Positions 48,844 through 58,286 of a stretch of DNA of 64,000 nucleotides are shown piece by piece. The notes below the pieces were generated by a model. It was not told the origin of the DNA and searched no databases. It worked only from the letters and a program-made list of their open reading frames with translations. The translations under genes were made by a program, and so were the position numbers. The stretch is from Streptomyces californicus (GTDB lineage: Bacteria > Actinomycetota > Actinomycetes > Streptomycetales > Streptomycetaceae). Position 1 is the first letter of the stretch. Each line of letters opens with the position of its first letter. Location: assembly GCF_000717645.1 (NCBI RefSeq), contig NZ_JNZZ01000008.1:248001-312000 (forward strand), written 5' to 3'.

Positions 48844-49911
48844 TCAGCGGCCCGAGCCGGCTTCCGCGGCCCGCACGTCTCCGGCGACCCCTGAACCCTG
48901 CGAGCCCACCGCGTCCTGCGAGCCGGCCGGGGTCTGCGAGCCCACCGGGTCCCGCGAGCCGGCCGGGGCCTCCGAGCCCACCGGGCCGACATCCGCGCCG
49001 TCCGACCCCGCCTCGGAGCCCCCCGCTCCGGCTTCCAGCCTGTCTGCCCCGGTCTCCGAGCCTTCCGGCCCGGCCGCCCCGCTCGACTCCTCCGCCCCGG
49101 CCGCCCCGGCCCCTGACTCCTCCGACCCGGCTTCGGCCCCGTCCGGGACGAGGCCGAGCGCGACGTCACGCGCGGCCTCGGCCTCCCTCCGCACCAGCCG
49201 GAACCACATGAAGAGCACGAACCCCGCGAAGACGAACCACTCGCCCGTGTACCCCAGGTTCTGGAACGCCTTCAGGTCGAGCCCGCTGCCCTCCGGAGCC
49301 GCCGCCGGCACCGGCTTCATCGCCCCGCCCGTACCACCCGCCTCGGGCTTCGGGAGGGTCACCCAGGCGTCGTAGACGTCGTACGGCACGAGGTTCACCA
49401 AGGTCGCGGCGCTGATCATGCCGAGCTGCCCCCCGGGGAGCCCGCCCCGGACGTCGACCCCCTTGCTGCGGGCGTTCTCGGATGCCTGGAGGTCGCCGGT
49501 CACCGTGACCTCGCCCCGAGGTGCTGCGGGCACCTTGGCGTCGCTCGCGGATCCGGGCAGCCAGCCCCGTACCACCGGCAGAGCCTTGCCGCTGTCCGTA
49601 CGCAGCATGTTCAGGACGTAGAAGCCCTGGCGGTCGTCCAGTTCACGGCCGGGGACCAGGAACTGGTCGGCGTACGTGCCGGTGGCGACCGCCGGGCGGC
49701 CCGACGTCACCTTGTCGACGGGCAGCAGCTCGTCCAGCGGCTTGGCGGCCCGGGTGCTGGGGTCGGGCTGCTTCTCCGCCTGCTCGTGCGACTGCACGCG
49801 GTCCTCGAAGCGGCCGAGCTGCCAGGTGCCCATGAACACGCAGAACGGGATGGCCAGCACGACGAAGAGGTTGATCCCCCACCATCGCGGGGTCAGCAGG
49901 AACCGGTACAC
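48844..49911 (-). CDS. SURF1 family cytochrome oxidase assembly protein
   Basis: 355 aa. Two TM helices bracket an extracytoplasmic domain: TM1 near residues 10-30 (WGINLFVVLAIPFCVFMGTW then QLGRFEDR) and TM2 near 225-245 (WFVFAGFVLFMWFRL). SURF1 motifs GTYADQFLVPGRELDDRQGF and PVVRGWLPG are clear. It assists heme a insertion into aa3 oxidase. The last about 100 residues form an unusual cytoplasmic Gly/Ser/Glu tail with PAGSRDPVGSQTPAGSQDAV repeats, absent from typical homologues. Confidence 0.93.
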   Translation of the reverse strand: MYRFLLTPRWWGINLFVVLAIPFCVFMGTWQLGRFEDRVQSHEQAEKQPDPSTRAAKPLDELLPVDKVTSGRPAVATGTYADQFLVPGRELDDRQGFYVLNMLRTDSGKALPVVRGWLPGSASDAKVPAAPRGEVTVTGDLQASENARSKGVDVRGGLPGGQLGMISAATLVNLVPYDVYDAWVTLPKPEAGGTGGAMKPVPAAAPEGSGLDLKAFQNLGYTGEWFVFAGFVLFMWFRLVRREAEAARDVALGLVPDGAEAGSEESGAGAAGAEESSGAAGPEGSETGADRLEAGAGGSEAGSDGADVGPVGSEAPAGSRDPVGSQTPAGSQDAVGSQGSGVAGDVRAAEAGSGR

Positions 49912-50084
49912 CCCTCCAAGGTACGGTTCCCCGCACCGCCCACCCGGAGCGGGGTCCGCCCTTTATCCGCCTCTTACGCATCCCCCGCCCGGGGCCGACG
50001 CCCCGCCGAACGATCCCCGCGCCCGGTCTCCGAGGCCCCACGCCGCCGCCCGGGCTCAGGGCCCGGGGTGCGGGCCCCGCGGGG

Positions 50085-51911
50085 TCAGCGCCCCGCCGTA
50101 CCGGCCACCGCGCCCCCTCCCAGGTGCTTCAGGGCGAACTCCAGCTCCAGCCGCACCTGCTTGATCCGCTCCTCCACCACGAGCGAACCGTGCCCCGCGT
50201 CGTACCGGTACACCTCGTGGACCGCGTCACGCGCCGCCAGCCGGTCCACGTAGTTCTCCACCTGACGGATGGGGCAGCGAGGATCGTTGACGCCCGCCGA
50301 GATGTAGACCGGAGCCCGTACCGCGTCGACGTACGTCAGCGGGGACGATGCCTCGAAGCGCTCGGGAACCTCCTCCGGCGTACCGCCCAGCAGCGTGCGG
50401 TCCATCGCCTTCAGGGCCTCCATCTCGTCGTGGTAGGCCGTGACGTAGTCCGCGACCGGCACAGCGGCCAGCCCCAGCGCCCAGGAGTCCGGCTGGGTGC
50501 CGAGCCCGAGCAGGGTGAGATAGCCGCCCCACGAGCCGCCCGCCAGGACCAGCCGCTCCGGGTCCGCGAGTCCGGACGCCACCGACCACTCCCGTACGGC
50601 CGCGATGTCCTCCAGCTCGATCAGGCCGACGCGGTGCTTCAACGCGTCCGTCCAGGCGCGGCCGTACCCGGTGGACCCCCGGTAGTTGACCCGCACGACC
50701 GCGAAACCGTGATCCACCCAGGCGGCCGGGCCGGAGGCGAAGGCATCGCTGTCGTGCCAGGTCGGCCCGCCGTGGATCTCGAAGACCGTGGGGAACGGTC
50801 CCTCTCCGGACGGCGGCCGCTGCACGAGGGCGTGGATGCGGCCGCCCGGCCCGTCCACCCACACGTCCTCCACGGGCACGGACGGCGGGGCCTTCGCGCC
50901 GGGCGGGTCCAGGACCACCGCGCCGCTCGTGGACCGTACGACCGGCGGCTGGGCGGCTGACGACCACAGGTACTCCACCGTGCCGTCCGGGCGGGCCGTG
51001 GCGCTCGACACCGTACCGGCGGGGGTCTCCACGCGGACCGGTTCCGCGGCCCCCGGCTCGTACCGCCACAGCTCACTGCGGGCCTCGAACTCGTGCTCGA
51101 TGAGCAGTGCGGAGCCGTCCGGATACCACTCGGCCCCCACGTCGCCCGGCAGGTCGACCGGCAGCGCGGTCTCCGTGCCCGCGACCGGGTCCCAGATCAT
51201 CGGCTCCCAGCGCCCCCGCCGCTGGTGTCCGACGAGGAGCCGGGTGTCGCCGGCCACCGGGGCGAATCCCAGCACGGTGAGACCCAGCTCCTTTGTGCCG
51301 CCCTCGGTGTCGTCCAGCTCGGCCACCGTGGAACCGTCCGGGCGCACCACCCGCAGCGCGGAGTGCATCGCGTCACCGTGCTCGGTGTGCTCCAGTGCGA
51401 TCAGGGTGGAGTCGTGGGAGAGGTCCCCGACCCCGGCGGACTCCCGGTGGCGGTAGATCTCCACGGGTGCGCCGCCCGGCTCGCGTACCAGGTGGACCGT
51501 CGTGCCGTCCTCGTCCGTCGAGCGTCCGATCACCGCCGAACCGTCCCGCCCGAGAGCCAGACCCGCCGGGTAGGAAGGGGCCAGCCCCGGCACGGCCGGC
51601 TCGTCCTCCCCGCCGTGGAACGGCTGGCGCATCCAGACCCCGAACTCGTCGCCGTCGGTGTCGCTGAACCACCAGATCGCCTCCCCGTCCGGCGTCAGCA
51701 CCCCGTCCGTGGTCCCGTTGGGCCGGTCGGTCACCTGGCGTTGGTGCCCGCTCGCGCGGTCCCACGCGTACAGCTCATAGGTCCCGGTGGCGTTCGACAC
51801 GAAGAGCGAGCGGTCGGGGGCCTCCTCGGCCCAGTCGGGCAGGGACACCCGGGGCGCGCGGAACCGCTGCTCCCACTCCGGCGTGGTCGAGGCGTTCTGT
51901 GATTCGCTCAT
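50085..51911 (-). CDS. S9 family prolyl oligopeptidase-type peptidase
   Basis: 608 aa, no signal peptide. N-terminal beta-propeller (about residues 35-340) and C-terminal alpha/beta hydrolase with Ser in GGSWGGYLTL, Asp in SAGVNDPRCPI and His in YDAGHGS. Cleaves short peptides after Pro or acyl-amino ends, as in the POP/acylaminoacyl peptidase group. Start at MSESQNAS. Its promoter region, shared with the divergent methyltransferase, contains two DnaA-box-like nonamers. Confidence 0.94.
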   Translation of the reverse strand: MSESQNASTTPEWEQRFRAPRVSLPDWAEEAPDRSLFVSNATGTYELYAWDRASGHQRQVTDRPNGTTDGVLTPDGEAIWWFSDTDGDEFGVWMRQPFHGGEDEPAVPGLAPSYPAGLALGRDGSAVIGRSTDEDGTTVHLVREPGGAPVEIYRHRESAGVGDLSHDSTLIALEHTEHGDAMHSALRVVRPDGSTVAELDDTEGGTKELGLTVLGFAPVAGDTRLLVGHQRRGRWEPMIWDPVAGTETALPVDLPGDVGAEWYPDGSALLIEHEFEARSELWRYEPGAAEPVRVETPAGTVSSATARPDGTVEYLWSSAAQPPVVRSTSGAVVLDPPGAKAPPSVPVEDVWVDGPGGRIHALVQRPPSGEGPFPTVFEIHGGPTWHDSDAFASGPAAWVDHGFAVVRVNYRGSTGYGRAWTDALKHRVGLIELEDIAAVREWSVASGLADPERLVLAGGSWGGYLTLLGLGTQPDSWALGLAAVPVADYVTAYHDEMEALKAMDRTLLGGTPEEVPERFEASSPLTYVDAVRAPVYISAGVNDPRCPIRQVENYVDRLAARDAVHEVYRYDAGHGSLVVEERIKQVRLELEFALKHLGGGAVAGTAGR

Positions 51912-51950
51912 GCCTCCATCCAACCCGATCGGTCGGCTGTGCGGGGGACC

Positions 51951-52011
51951 TGTGGATAACCTCTCGGCCCTCCCCGTCACCGGTCAGCTGATATCCCACG
52001 CCTGTGGATAA
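51951..52011. promoter_or_regulatory. two DnaA-box-like nonamers
   Basis: TGTGGATAA (reverse TTATCCACA) occurs at 51951-51959 and 52003-52011, each within the identical 13-mer CCTGTGGATAACC, 52 bp apart in the divergent gap. Matches the E. coli DnaA box; Streptomyces boxes more often read TTGTCCACA. Could titrate DnaA or regulate either gene. Confidence 0.5.
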
Positions 52012-52051
52012 CCGGTGGCCCGTTCTCCGACCCCGTGGGTAGCTTCGACCC

Positions 52052-52894
52052 ATGTACTCCCCGACTCCTGACGACTGGCGCGATGCCAACCGTGCGCGCT
52101 GGGACGAGCGTGTGCCGATCCACGTGGCGAGTGACTTCTACGACCTGGACGCGTTCCGGTCGGGCCGGGACGCGCTGCGCGCCTTCGAGCTGGCCGAGGT
52201 CGGCGACGTGACGGGCAGGACGCTGCTGCACCTCCAGTGCCACATTGGCATGGACACCCTGTCTTGGGCGAGACACGGCGCGAGGCAGGTCGTGGGCCTC
52301 GACTTCTCGGAGCCCGCCGTGGAGACCGCCCGATCCCTGGCGGACGAGCTGGGGCTGGGCCCGGACCGCGCGGCATTCGTCACCGCCGACGTGTACGACG
52401 CCCCGTCCGCCGTTCCCGACTCCGCCTACGACATCGTCTACACGGGCCTCGGTGCGCTGAACTGGCTTCCGGACATCGACCGTTGGGCCGAGACAGCCGC
52501 CTCGCTGGTCGCTCCGGGCGGCTTCCTCTACCTCGCGGAGTTCCATCCGCTGACCGACACGATGGACGCCAAGACCGGCTCCGTGGTCACCGACGACTAT
52601 TTCAGCCGTGACGCCTGGGTGGACGAGACGCCGGGCACGTACGCCGACTTCGACGCGCCGACGGTCCACAACCGGAGCGTCGAGTGGCAGCATCCGGTGG
52701 GCCGGGTGGTCACCGCGCTCGCCGCCGCCGGCCTGCGGATCGAGTTCCTCCACGAGCACGATTCCTCGCTCTTCCAGCGGTTCGATGCGCTGGAGCGCCA
52801 CCCGGACGGCCACTACCGCTATCCGGCGGGCCGTCCCCGCATCCCGCTGATGTACTCGATCAAGGCGTCACGGCCTGCGGAGCCGGGGAGATAG
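52052..52894 (+). CDS. class I SAM-dependent methyltransferase
   Basis: 280 aa. Motif I LLHLQCHIGMDTLSWA, then VVGLDFSEPAVETARSLA, post-I ADVYDAP, and YTGLGALNWLPDIDRWAE with APGGFLYLAEFHPL. It resembles the UbiE/Coq5-like small-molecule methyltransferases common in Streptomyces. No neighbouring biosynthetic genes define a substrate. Divergent from the S9 peptidase gene. Confidence 0.92.
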   Translation: MYSPTPDDWRDANRARWDERVPIHVASDFYDLDAFRSGRDALRAFELAEVGDVTGRTLLHLQCHIGMDTLSWARHGARQVVGLDFSEPAVETARSLADELGLGPDRAAFVTADVYDAPSAVPDSAYDIVYTGLGALNWLPDIDRWAETAASLVAPGGFLYLAEFHPLTDTMDAKTGSVVTDDYFSRDAWVDETPGTYADFDAPTVHNRSVEWQHPVGRVVTALAAAGLRIEFLHEHDSSLFQRFDALERHPDGHYRYPAGRPRIPLMYSIKASRPAEPGR

Positions 52895-52963
52895 GCGAGG
52901 GCGGGGCCCGGCCCGCCGCGCTCCGCCCGCCGATTGTCAGTGGTGGGGGCCACACTCGTCCCC

Positions 52964-53404
52964 ATGACCGAGATGACGGGAAGCAGCGCCCCGGGGGCGA
53001 CGACGGCGGCGCTGCGCGGGGCGGTGGAGGCGTACTGGGCGGCGGCCGAGGCGCGCGACTGGGACGCGTTCGGAGCGACTCTGGCCGAGGGCGTGGTGTA
53101 CGAACTGCCGCAGACACGGGAGCGGATCAGCGGCAGGGACCGGTACGTGCGCTTCAACCGGGAGTATCCGGGTGACTGGCACGTCCGGGTCGAGCGGATC
53201 GTCGCCGACGCCGAGGGCCTCCAGGCCGCCGCCAGGACGGGATTCACCGTGACGGGAGAACAGGAGGAAGAGGAGGCGGCGGACTTGGACGCCATCCATT
53301 TCTTCACATTCGATGAGAACGGGCTGATCACCGGGGTGACGGACTTCTGGCCCGAGTCGTACGAGCCGCCGGCCGGCCGGGAGCACCTGGTGGAGCGCTA
53401 CTGA
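52964..53404 (+). CDS. SnoaL/NTF2-like protein
   Basis: 146 aa, cone-shaped NTF2 fold: AVEAYWAAAEARDWDAFGAT, YELPQTRERISGRDRYVRFN, GDWHVRVERIVADAEG, and AIHFFTFDENGLITGVTDFWPE. Such proteins act as cyclases, hydrolases or ligand binders; no catalytic set is identifiable. Start ATG 52964 has no clear ribosome site (possibly leaderless or a GTG/TTG upstream). Located 70 nt after the methyltransferase. Confidence 0.82.
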   Translation: MTEMTGSSAPGATTAALRGAVEAYWAAAEARDWDAFGATLAEGVVYELPQTRERISGRDRYVRFNREYPGDWHVRVERIVADAEGLQAAARTGFTVTGEQEEEEAADLDAIHFFTFDENGLITGVTDFWPESYEPPAGREHLVERY

Positions 53405-53407
53405 CGA

Positions 53408-53440
53408 AGGCGGCCCACCGGTCGCCCGGTGAACCGCCCT
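53408..53440. terminator. terminator between convergent NTF2-fold and SGNH genes
   Basis: GGCGG/CCGCC outer stem and ACCGG/CCGGT inner stem with small internal loops, immediately after the stop codon. Confidence 0.6.
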
Positions 53441-53458
53441 CTTCGCGTGTGCTCGGTG

Positions 53459-54265
53459 CTACACCGCCGAGCGGAAGGCGGGCAGGTATCCGCCCGACTG
53501 CCCTGCCGCCTTGGGGTGGTACGAGTTGTAGACCGGGACCGTGACGCTGTGCAGCCAGGCGTCGCCCGAGCAGAGCTCATGCCCGGTGAACTCGTCCACC
53601 ACGCTGGAGAAGGTGAACCCGGCGTCGGCGGACCGCTTGGCGATGACGCCGTTCAGCACGTCCGAGGCGTTGTTGATCGCGGCCCGTTCGGCCTCGGTGA
53701 GCCCGGCGACGCAGCTGCCGGACAGCTGGTAGAAGCGGGGGTAGCCGAGGACCACGACCTGGGCCTGCGGGGCGCGGGCCCGAATGCCGTCGTAGAGCGC
53801 GTCGAGGCTGCCGGGCAGGGAGTTGTTCATCTGCGTCACGGCGCTGTCGACGCTGCTGATGCAGGCGGCCTCGCTGCCGAGGACGCAGTCCTGCATGACG
53901 TCGGCGAACCCGACGTCGTTGCCTCCGGCGGTGACGCTGACCAGCGAGGTGGACCCGTTGAGCACGCCGAGCTGGCTGCTCGCCACGGACGAGGTCGTCG
54001 CTCCCGAGCAGGCGACGAAGTCGAAGGAGGCCGGGGAGTTCGCCGCCTGCCACAGGTAGGGGTAGGCGTTGGTGCTGCGCCGGCAGTCACCGCTGTCGGA
54101 CAGGTAGTCCCCGGCGCCGACGCCCGAGGAGTAGGAGTCGCCGAGCGCGACATAGCCGCCCGCTGCGGCGGAGTCGTTCGCGGCGGCCGGCCCGGCGACG
54201 CCGAGAGCGGCTGCCGCGGCCAGGGCGAAGGTGATGAGGGAAGCCCGGATTCTGCGTACGGACAT
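53459..54265 (-). CDS. secreted SGNH/GDSL lipase-esterase
   Basis: 268 aa. Signal peptide of about 29 residues (MSVRRIRASLITFALA, cleavage after AAA). Block I GDSYSSGVG with the catalytic Ser, Gly oxyanion region, block III GGNDVGFADV, and block V SYHPKAAGQ with catalytic His. Six Cys likely form three disulfides as in streptomycete secreted lipases of this type. Monocistronic, with about 550 nt of upstream sequence before divergent metG. Confidence 0.95.
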   Translation of the reverse strand: MSVRRIRASLITFALAAAAALGVAGPAAANDSAAAGGYVALGDSYSSGVGAGDYLSDSGDCRRSTNAYPYLWQAANSPASFDFVACSGATTSSVASSQLGVLNGSTSLVSVTAGGNDVGFADVMQDCVLGSEAACISSVDSAVTQMNNSLPGSLDALYDGIRARAPQAQVVVLGYPRFYQLSGSCVAGLTEAERAAINNASDVLNGVIAKRSADAGFTFSSVVDEFTGHELCSGDAWLHSVTVPVYNSYHPKAAGQSGGYLPAFRSAV

Positions 54266-54817
54266 GGCTGCAGGCCCTTCGAGGTGTGGGGGGATGAGGG
54301 GGCGAGCCGTGAGGGGAAGGGGAGTTGGGGGGAGCGATGCAGTTTCTAGCAGCTCGCGGTACCAGCGGGTAATGCCCCTGCGAGAAGTCGTCTGATATGC
54401 CCGAATGATCGTTCGGTGCCCCGGGCTCCGCGCGTAGATAAACCCTCAACTGCGTTACCATGCAGGCAAGTTCGAGAAAATCCCGTGGGTATCGGCGCGG
54501 GTCGGTAGCCGCGTATCGCGACCCGGACGGGGGAGCGCGGCCTGCGACGGTGGACGCCGGATTCATCCGAACGGCTCAACTCGTGCCGCGCGACGGCGAA
54601 AGGAAGGAGGGGCGGGGCGCGGGAACGGCGACGCAGCCCACGGGCCCACGGGTGACGGAGGGTAAACGGCTCGCCGCCGCAGGGGGGAGGTGCCCTACGA
54701 TTGCCGCATTCCGCGGTTGCACGCCCATACAAGGCTGCCGACGACCGCACACCACCGACCGGCCCCGTCACGGCACGGCCACCGGCCCCGTACACGTACG
54801 AAGAGGAGCATCCGAGG
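54266..54817. other. divergent gap between SGNH and metG genes
   Basis: 552 nt. The stretch 54340-54480 is relatively AT-rich (AGCAGCTCGCGGTACCAGCG...GTAGATAAACCCTCAACTGC) and may hold both promoters; TACCAT at about 54457 is a possible metG -10. I see no T-box or S-box fold and no ORF that looks real. Confidence 0.5.
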
Positions 54818-56539
54818 ATGGCTCGACACCTGGTAACCAGCGCGCTTCCCTACATCAACGGGATCAAGCACCTGGGCAACATGGTCGGGTCGATGCTTCC
54901 GGCGGACGTGTACTCCCGGTACCTCCGCCTGCGCGGCCACGACGTCCTGTACATCTGCGCGACCGACGAGCACGGGACGCCGGCCGAGCTGGCGGCCAAG
55001 GCGGCCGGCACGTCGGTGGCGGAGTTCTGCGCGCAGGCCCACAACGCGCAGAAGGCCGTCTACGACGGTTTCGAGCTGGCCTTCGACCACTTCGGCCGCA
55101 GCTCCTCGCACCAGAACGTCGAGATCACGCAGCACTTCGCGCGCAAGCTGTGGAAGAACGGCTTCATCGAGGAGCGGGCGATCAGCCAGGTGTACTCCCC
55201 GGTCGACGGCCGCTTCCTCCCCGACCGCTATGTCGAGGGCACCTGTCCGCACTGTGGCTACGACAAGGCGCGCGGCGACCAGTGCGAGAACTGCACCCGG
55301 GTCCTCGACCCGACCGACCTGCTGGACCCGCGCTCGGCGATCAGCGGCTCCACGGAACTCGAGATCCGGGAGACCAAGCACCTCTTCCTGCTCCAGTCGA
55401 AGCTCCAGCACGAGGTCGAGGCATGGGTGGCCCGGCACGAGGCCGACTGGCCGCAACTGTCGTCCTCCATCGCCCGCAAGTGGCTGACCGAGGGCCTGCA
55501 CGACCGGGCGATCACCCGCGACCTGGACTGGGGCGTGCCGGTCCCGGCGGACACCTGGCCGGAGCTGGCGGCCGAGGGCAAGGTCTTCTACGTCTGGTTC
55601 GACGCCCCGATCGAGTACATCGGCGCGACGAAGGAGTGGGCGGACGCCGCCCCGGACGGTGAGACGCGCGACTGGAAGTCCTGGTGGTACGAGGCCGACG
55701 ACACCGTCCGCTACACCCAGTTCATGGCGAAGGACAACGTCCCGTTCCACACGGTGATGTTCCCCGCCACCGAGCTGGGCGTGCGCGAACCGTGGAAGAA
55801 GGTCGACGTCGTCAAGGGCTTCAACTGGCTGACGTACTACGGCGGCAAGTTCTCCACCTCCCAGAAGCGGGGCATCTTCACCGACGCCGCGCTGGAGACA
55901 CTCCCGGCCGACTACTGGCGCTACTTCCTGATCGCCAATGCCCCCGAGTCCGACGACTCCTCCTTCACCTGGGAGCACTTCGCCGCCACGGTCAACAAGG
56001 ACCTGGCCGACACCCTCGGCAACTTCGTCAACCGCGTCCTGTCCTTCTCCCGCAAGCGCTTCGGCGACGAGGTCCCCGCAGGCGCGGCGGCCGACGAGGC
56101 GGAGACGAAGCTCGGCGAGGAGATCGTGCGGCTGCTGGCCGAGTACGAGGAGCACATGGACGCTCTCCAGTACCGCAAGGCCGGCGCCGCGCTGCGTGCC
56201 CTGTGGTCGGCGGGCAACTCCTACCTGGAGGAGAAGGCCCCCTGGCTGGAGATCAAGACCGACCCGGACGGCGCGGCCCTGACCCTGCGCACGGCGATGA
56301 ACCTCATCCACCTCTACTCGGTCGTCTCCGAGCCGTTCATCCCGGCCTCGGCCGCCGCCATGCGCGGGGCCTTCGCCCTGGAGAACGACACCGCGACCTG
56401 GGTGACCGCCGAGCAGACGAAGTCCCTGGACGCTGTCCCGGCCGGCACGCCGTTCACCGTGCCGCCGGTGCTCTTCGCAAAGATCACGGAGGAGGACCTG
56501 GAGTCCTACCGCGAGCGCTTCGGCGGCGCTGACGCCTGA
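54818..56539 (+). CDS. metG: methionyl-tRNA synthetase
   Basis: 573 aa. Charges tRNA-Met. Class I signature HLGN in [18 protein letters not shown], zinc knuckle [17 protein letters not shown], and a KMSKS variant KFSTS in [13 protein letters not shown]; anticodon-binding helices at the C-terminus, no EMAP dimerisation domain. This is the form with [14 protein letters not shown] rather than the YYVNDAPHLGH form; whether the genome has both cannot be told here. Start ATG 54818 after AAGAGGAGC. Hairpin terminator follows. Confidence 0.97.
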   Translation: MARHLVTSALPYINGIKHLGNMVGSMLPADVYSRYLRLRGHDVLYICATDEHGTPAELAAKAAGTSVAEFCAQAHNAQKAVYDGFELAFDHFGRSSSHQNVEITQHFARKLWKNGFIEERAISQVYSPVDGRFLPDRYVEGTCPHCGYDKARGDQCENCTRVLDPTDLLDPRSAISGSTELEIRETKHLFLLQSKLQHEVEAWVARHEADWPQLSSSIARKWLTEGLHDRAITRDLDWGVPVPADTWPELAAEGKVFYVWFDAPIEYIGATKEWADAAPDGETRDWKSWWYEADDTVRYTQFMAKDNVPFHTVMFPATELGVREPWKKVDVVKGFNWLTYYGGKFSTSQKRGIFTDAALETLPADYWRYFLIANAPESDDSSFTWEHFAATVNKDLADTLGNFVNRVLSFSRKRFGDEVPAGAAADEAETKLGEEIVRLLAEYEEHMDALQYRKAGAALRALWSAGNSYLEEKAPWLEIKTDPDGAALTLRTAMNLIHLYSVVSEPFIPASAAAMRGAFALENDTATWVTAEQTKSLDAVPAGTPFTVPPVLFAKITEEDLESYRERFGGADA

Positions 56540-56559
56540 GCCAGGGACCGGTCACGATG

Positions 56560-56587
56560 GGCTGAGGGCTTCGAAGGGCTCTCAGCC
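56560..56587. terminator. terminator between metG and the fusion gene
   Basis: GGCTGAG/CTCAGCC arms around an inner CTTCGAAG; it overlaps the 3' end of the convergent gene. Confidence 0.5.
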
Positions 56588-57982
56588 GTCGAGGAGGTGT
56601 CGGAGCTCGTCCTGGCGCAGGCGCTGGTCCGGGTCGGCGGTGTCCCCATCGAAGCGCACGCCTTCCCTGATCAGGAGGGATGCGGCGGTGTCCGTACGCG
56701 AGGGGTCGGGCCACTGGAAGCCGGGGCTGACCTTCCCGGCGGCCGTGAGGACGCGCCAGGGGTTGGGGCATCGACCGCAGGTGCCGAGGTGCTGACCTAT
56801 GGGGACGGCATGGCTCCCGACCGCCGCCGCCAGGTCGCCGTAGGTGGTCCATCGCCCAGCCGGGACACCGCTCAGCAGAGTGTGCAGCCCGGTCCAGTCC
56901 TTGCGAGTGCCGCTGAGCTGCCTGGCCAGCCCGGTGAGGTCGGACCCTGCCAGCGTGGCCCATGCGTCGGGGTCGACGTCGGCGGGCACATGGGCGGTGT
57001 CCACGTCCCACCACGTCGTTCCCTGTATGCCGTCGGCGGTGCGTCCGGTCACGCTCGTAAAGATGTGGTTGGCCAGCCCGGTAGGGGAGTAGGAGGCTCC
57101 GTCCGCGTCCCAGACCAGTGGCTTGGCGGTGTCATTGGTCCAGGTGGCGGCTGCCCGGCCGGTGTCCTGCGCCACCCACGCCCGGATCTCGGCGCGGATC
57201 GCTTCCGTCACACCGTGGCGCGGTGTCATTAGCAGCCTCGTCCCATCAGGCAACAGGCCCGCGCCGACAAGCACGTGGACGGCGTTGCGTGAACGCGAGC
57301 GTTCCTGCAGCTTCTTGGCCGCCGCCTCGCCTTCGACCCGGGTCGGGGTGAGCGTGAACTCCTCGACCTCCGGGGTCGGATAGACCTTGGTGAACCCGGC
57401 GACGATATGCCCTTCCACCCGCCACAGGCCGACCTGGACGAGGTCGATGTCGATGCCCATCTCCGAAAGCCAGACTACGGAGTGGGTGACCTGCTTGGGG
57501 AAGTCGGCGGCGATGATCACCTGCCGGGGCCGCTGAAGCAACGCCGGGCTCCACTCCCCGTCTACGTGGTCGAGCAGCCGCTGCCTGCACGCGCCGATGT
57601 CGAGGGTCTGCCCCCTGCGCGACAGGAAGTCGCGGTGTGCCTGGGTGAGGGTGTCGAGGTCGAAGCGGGACACCAGGGCGGCGTAGGTGATCGCCTGGAG
57701 GTGCACGTCCCGGTCGGCTGTCCCCCGCTTCAGCTCGACCACGACGAGGCGCCCTGTCGCATCCAACCCGAGCACGTCCAGCCGGTCGCGGGCCGGCACT
57801 CCGTCGGTGTCGGCCCACCGGTCGTACTCCGCGGTGATCACGAGCACTGACTCCCCGAGCACCTGGGGATGGGCGATCACCCATTCCTGGAGGTGCTGCC
57901 GCTCCAGCAGGCTCTCGGCGGCGAGCCCGGTGCGCGATATCGGCGTGGCCGTCCGGCCGTCCACGGTGAAGAGATGATCCAC
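56582..57982 (-). CDS. PD-(D/E)XK nuclease - RAMA-like - alkyltransferase-like fusion
   Basis: 466-aa apparent three-domain DNA-processing protein. Residues 15-150: restriction-endonuclease fold of the NucS/DUF91 kind, with Asp69 (RLDVLGLD) and Glu83-x-Lys85 (VVVELKRG), then LQAITYAALVSRF. Residues 235-330: RAMA-like segment (LVGAGLLPDGTRLLM, WDADGASYSPTGLANHIF, QGTTWWDV). Residues 365-450: O6-alkylguanine-DNA alkyltransferase DNA-binding domain (VPAGRWTTYGDLAAAVG) in which the PCHRV Cys site reads NPWRV (Trp409), as in alkyltransferase-like proteins. It likely recognises modified or alkylated bases and cuts nearby. Single gene between metG and tRNA-Pro. Confidence 0.8.
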   Translation of the reverse strand: MDHLFTVDGRTATPISRTGLAAESLLERQHLQEWVIAHPQVLGESVLVITAEYDRWADTDGVPARDRLDVLGLDATGRLVVVELKRGTADRDVHLQAITYAALVSRFDLDTLTQAHRDFLSRRGQTLDIGACRQRLLDHVDGEWSPALLQRPRQVIIAADFPKQVTHSVVWLSEMGIDIDLVQVGLWRVEGHIVAGFTKVYPTPEVEEFTLTPTRVEGEAAAKKLQERSRSRNAVHVLVGAGLLPDGTRLLMTPRHGVTEAIRAEIRAWVAQDTGRAAATWTNDTAKPLVWDADGASYSPTGLANHIFTSVTGRTADGIQGTTWWDVDTAHVPADVDPDAWATLAGSDLTGLARQLSGTRKDWTGLHTLLSGVPAGRWTTYGDLAAAVGSHAVPIGQHLGTCGRCPNPWRVLTAAGKVSPGFQWPDPSRTDTAASLLIREGVRFDGDTADPDQRLRQDELRHLLDG

Positions 57983-58160
57983 GATGCCCCCTCGTGCGCC
58001 CGGCGCGGTGCGTCGGACGCCCAGAGCGTACGCGGGCGGGGTCCCTCTACGAGGGCTATCTCGCCGAATCGTCGAAACGCCGAACTGCTTCGGGAGCCAA
58101 CGGGGAGCCGGATTCCGAGATCGGCTCCCAAACGGCTCCCAAGCCGCCCCGGAAACCGCT

Positions 58161-58195
58161 CAGGGGCCTGATCCACTAAGTGGATCAGGCCCCTG
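58161..58195 (-). terminator. tRNA-Pro terminator
   Basis: Perfect 17-bp inverted repeat (58161-58177 with 58179-58195) with minimal loop, 18 nt past the tRNA 3' end. Between it and the fusion gene lie GGAGCCG/CGGCTCC repeats (about 58104-58140). Confidence 0.7.
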
Positions 58196-58212
58196 ACCTG
58201 GTATTTCGGCTG

Positions 58213-58286
58213 TCGGGGTGGCGGGATTTGAACCCACGACCTCTTCGTCCCGAACGAAGCGCGCTGCCAAGCTGCGCTACACCCCG
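58213..58286 (-). tRNA. tRNA-Pro (anticodon CGG)
   Basis: 74-nt cloverleaf on the minus strand: acceptor CGGGGTG/CACCCCG with discriminator A, D-arm region AGCGCAGCTTGGCAGCGCGC, anticodon stem CTTCG/CGAAG with loop TTCGGGA (anticodon at 58252-58250), and T-arm GTGGGTTCAAATCCCGC. CCA is not encoded. Confidence 0.97.

Noticed and set aside
54266..54817. T-box or SAM riboswitch before metG
   Set aside because: No T-box bulge sequence, no kink-turn or S-box core visible.
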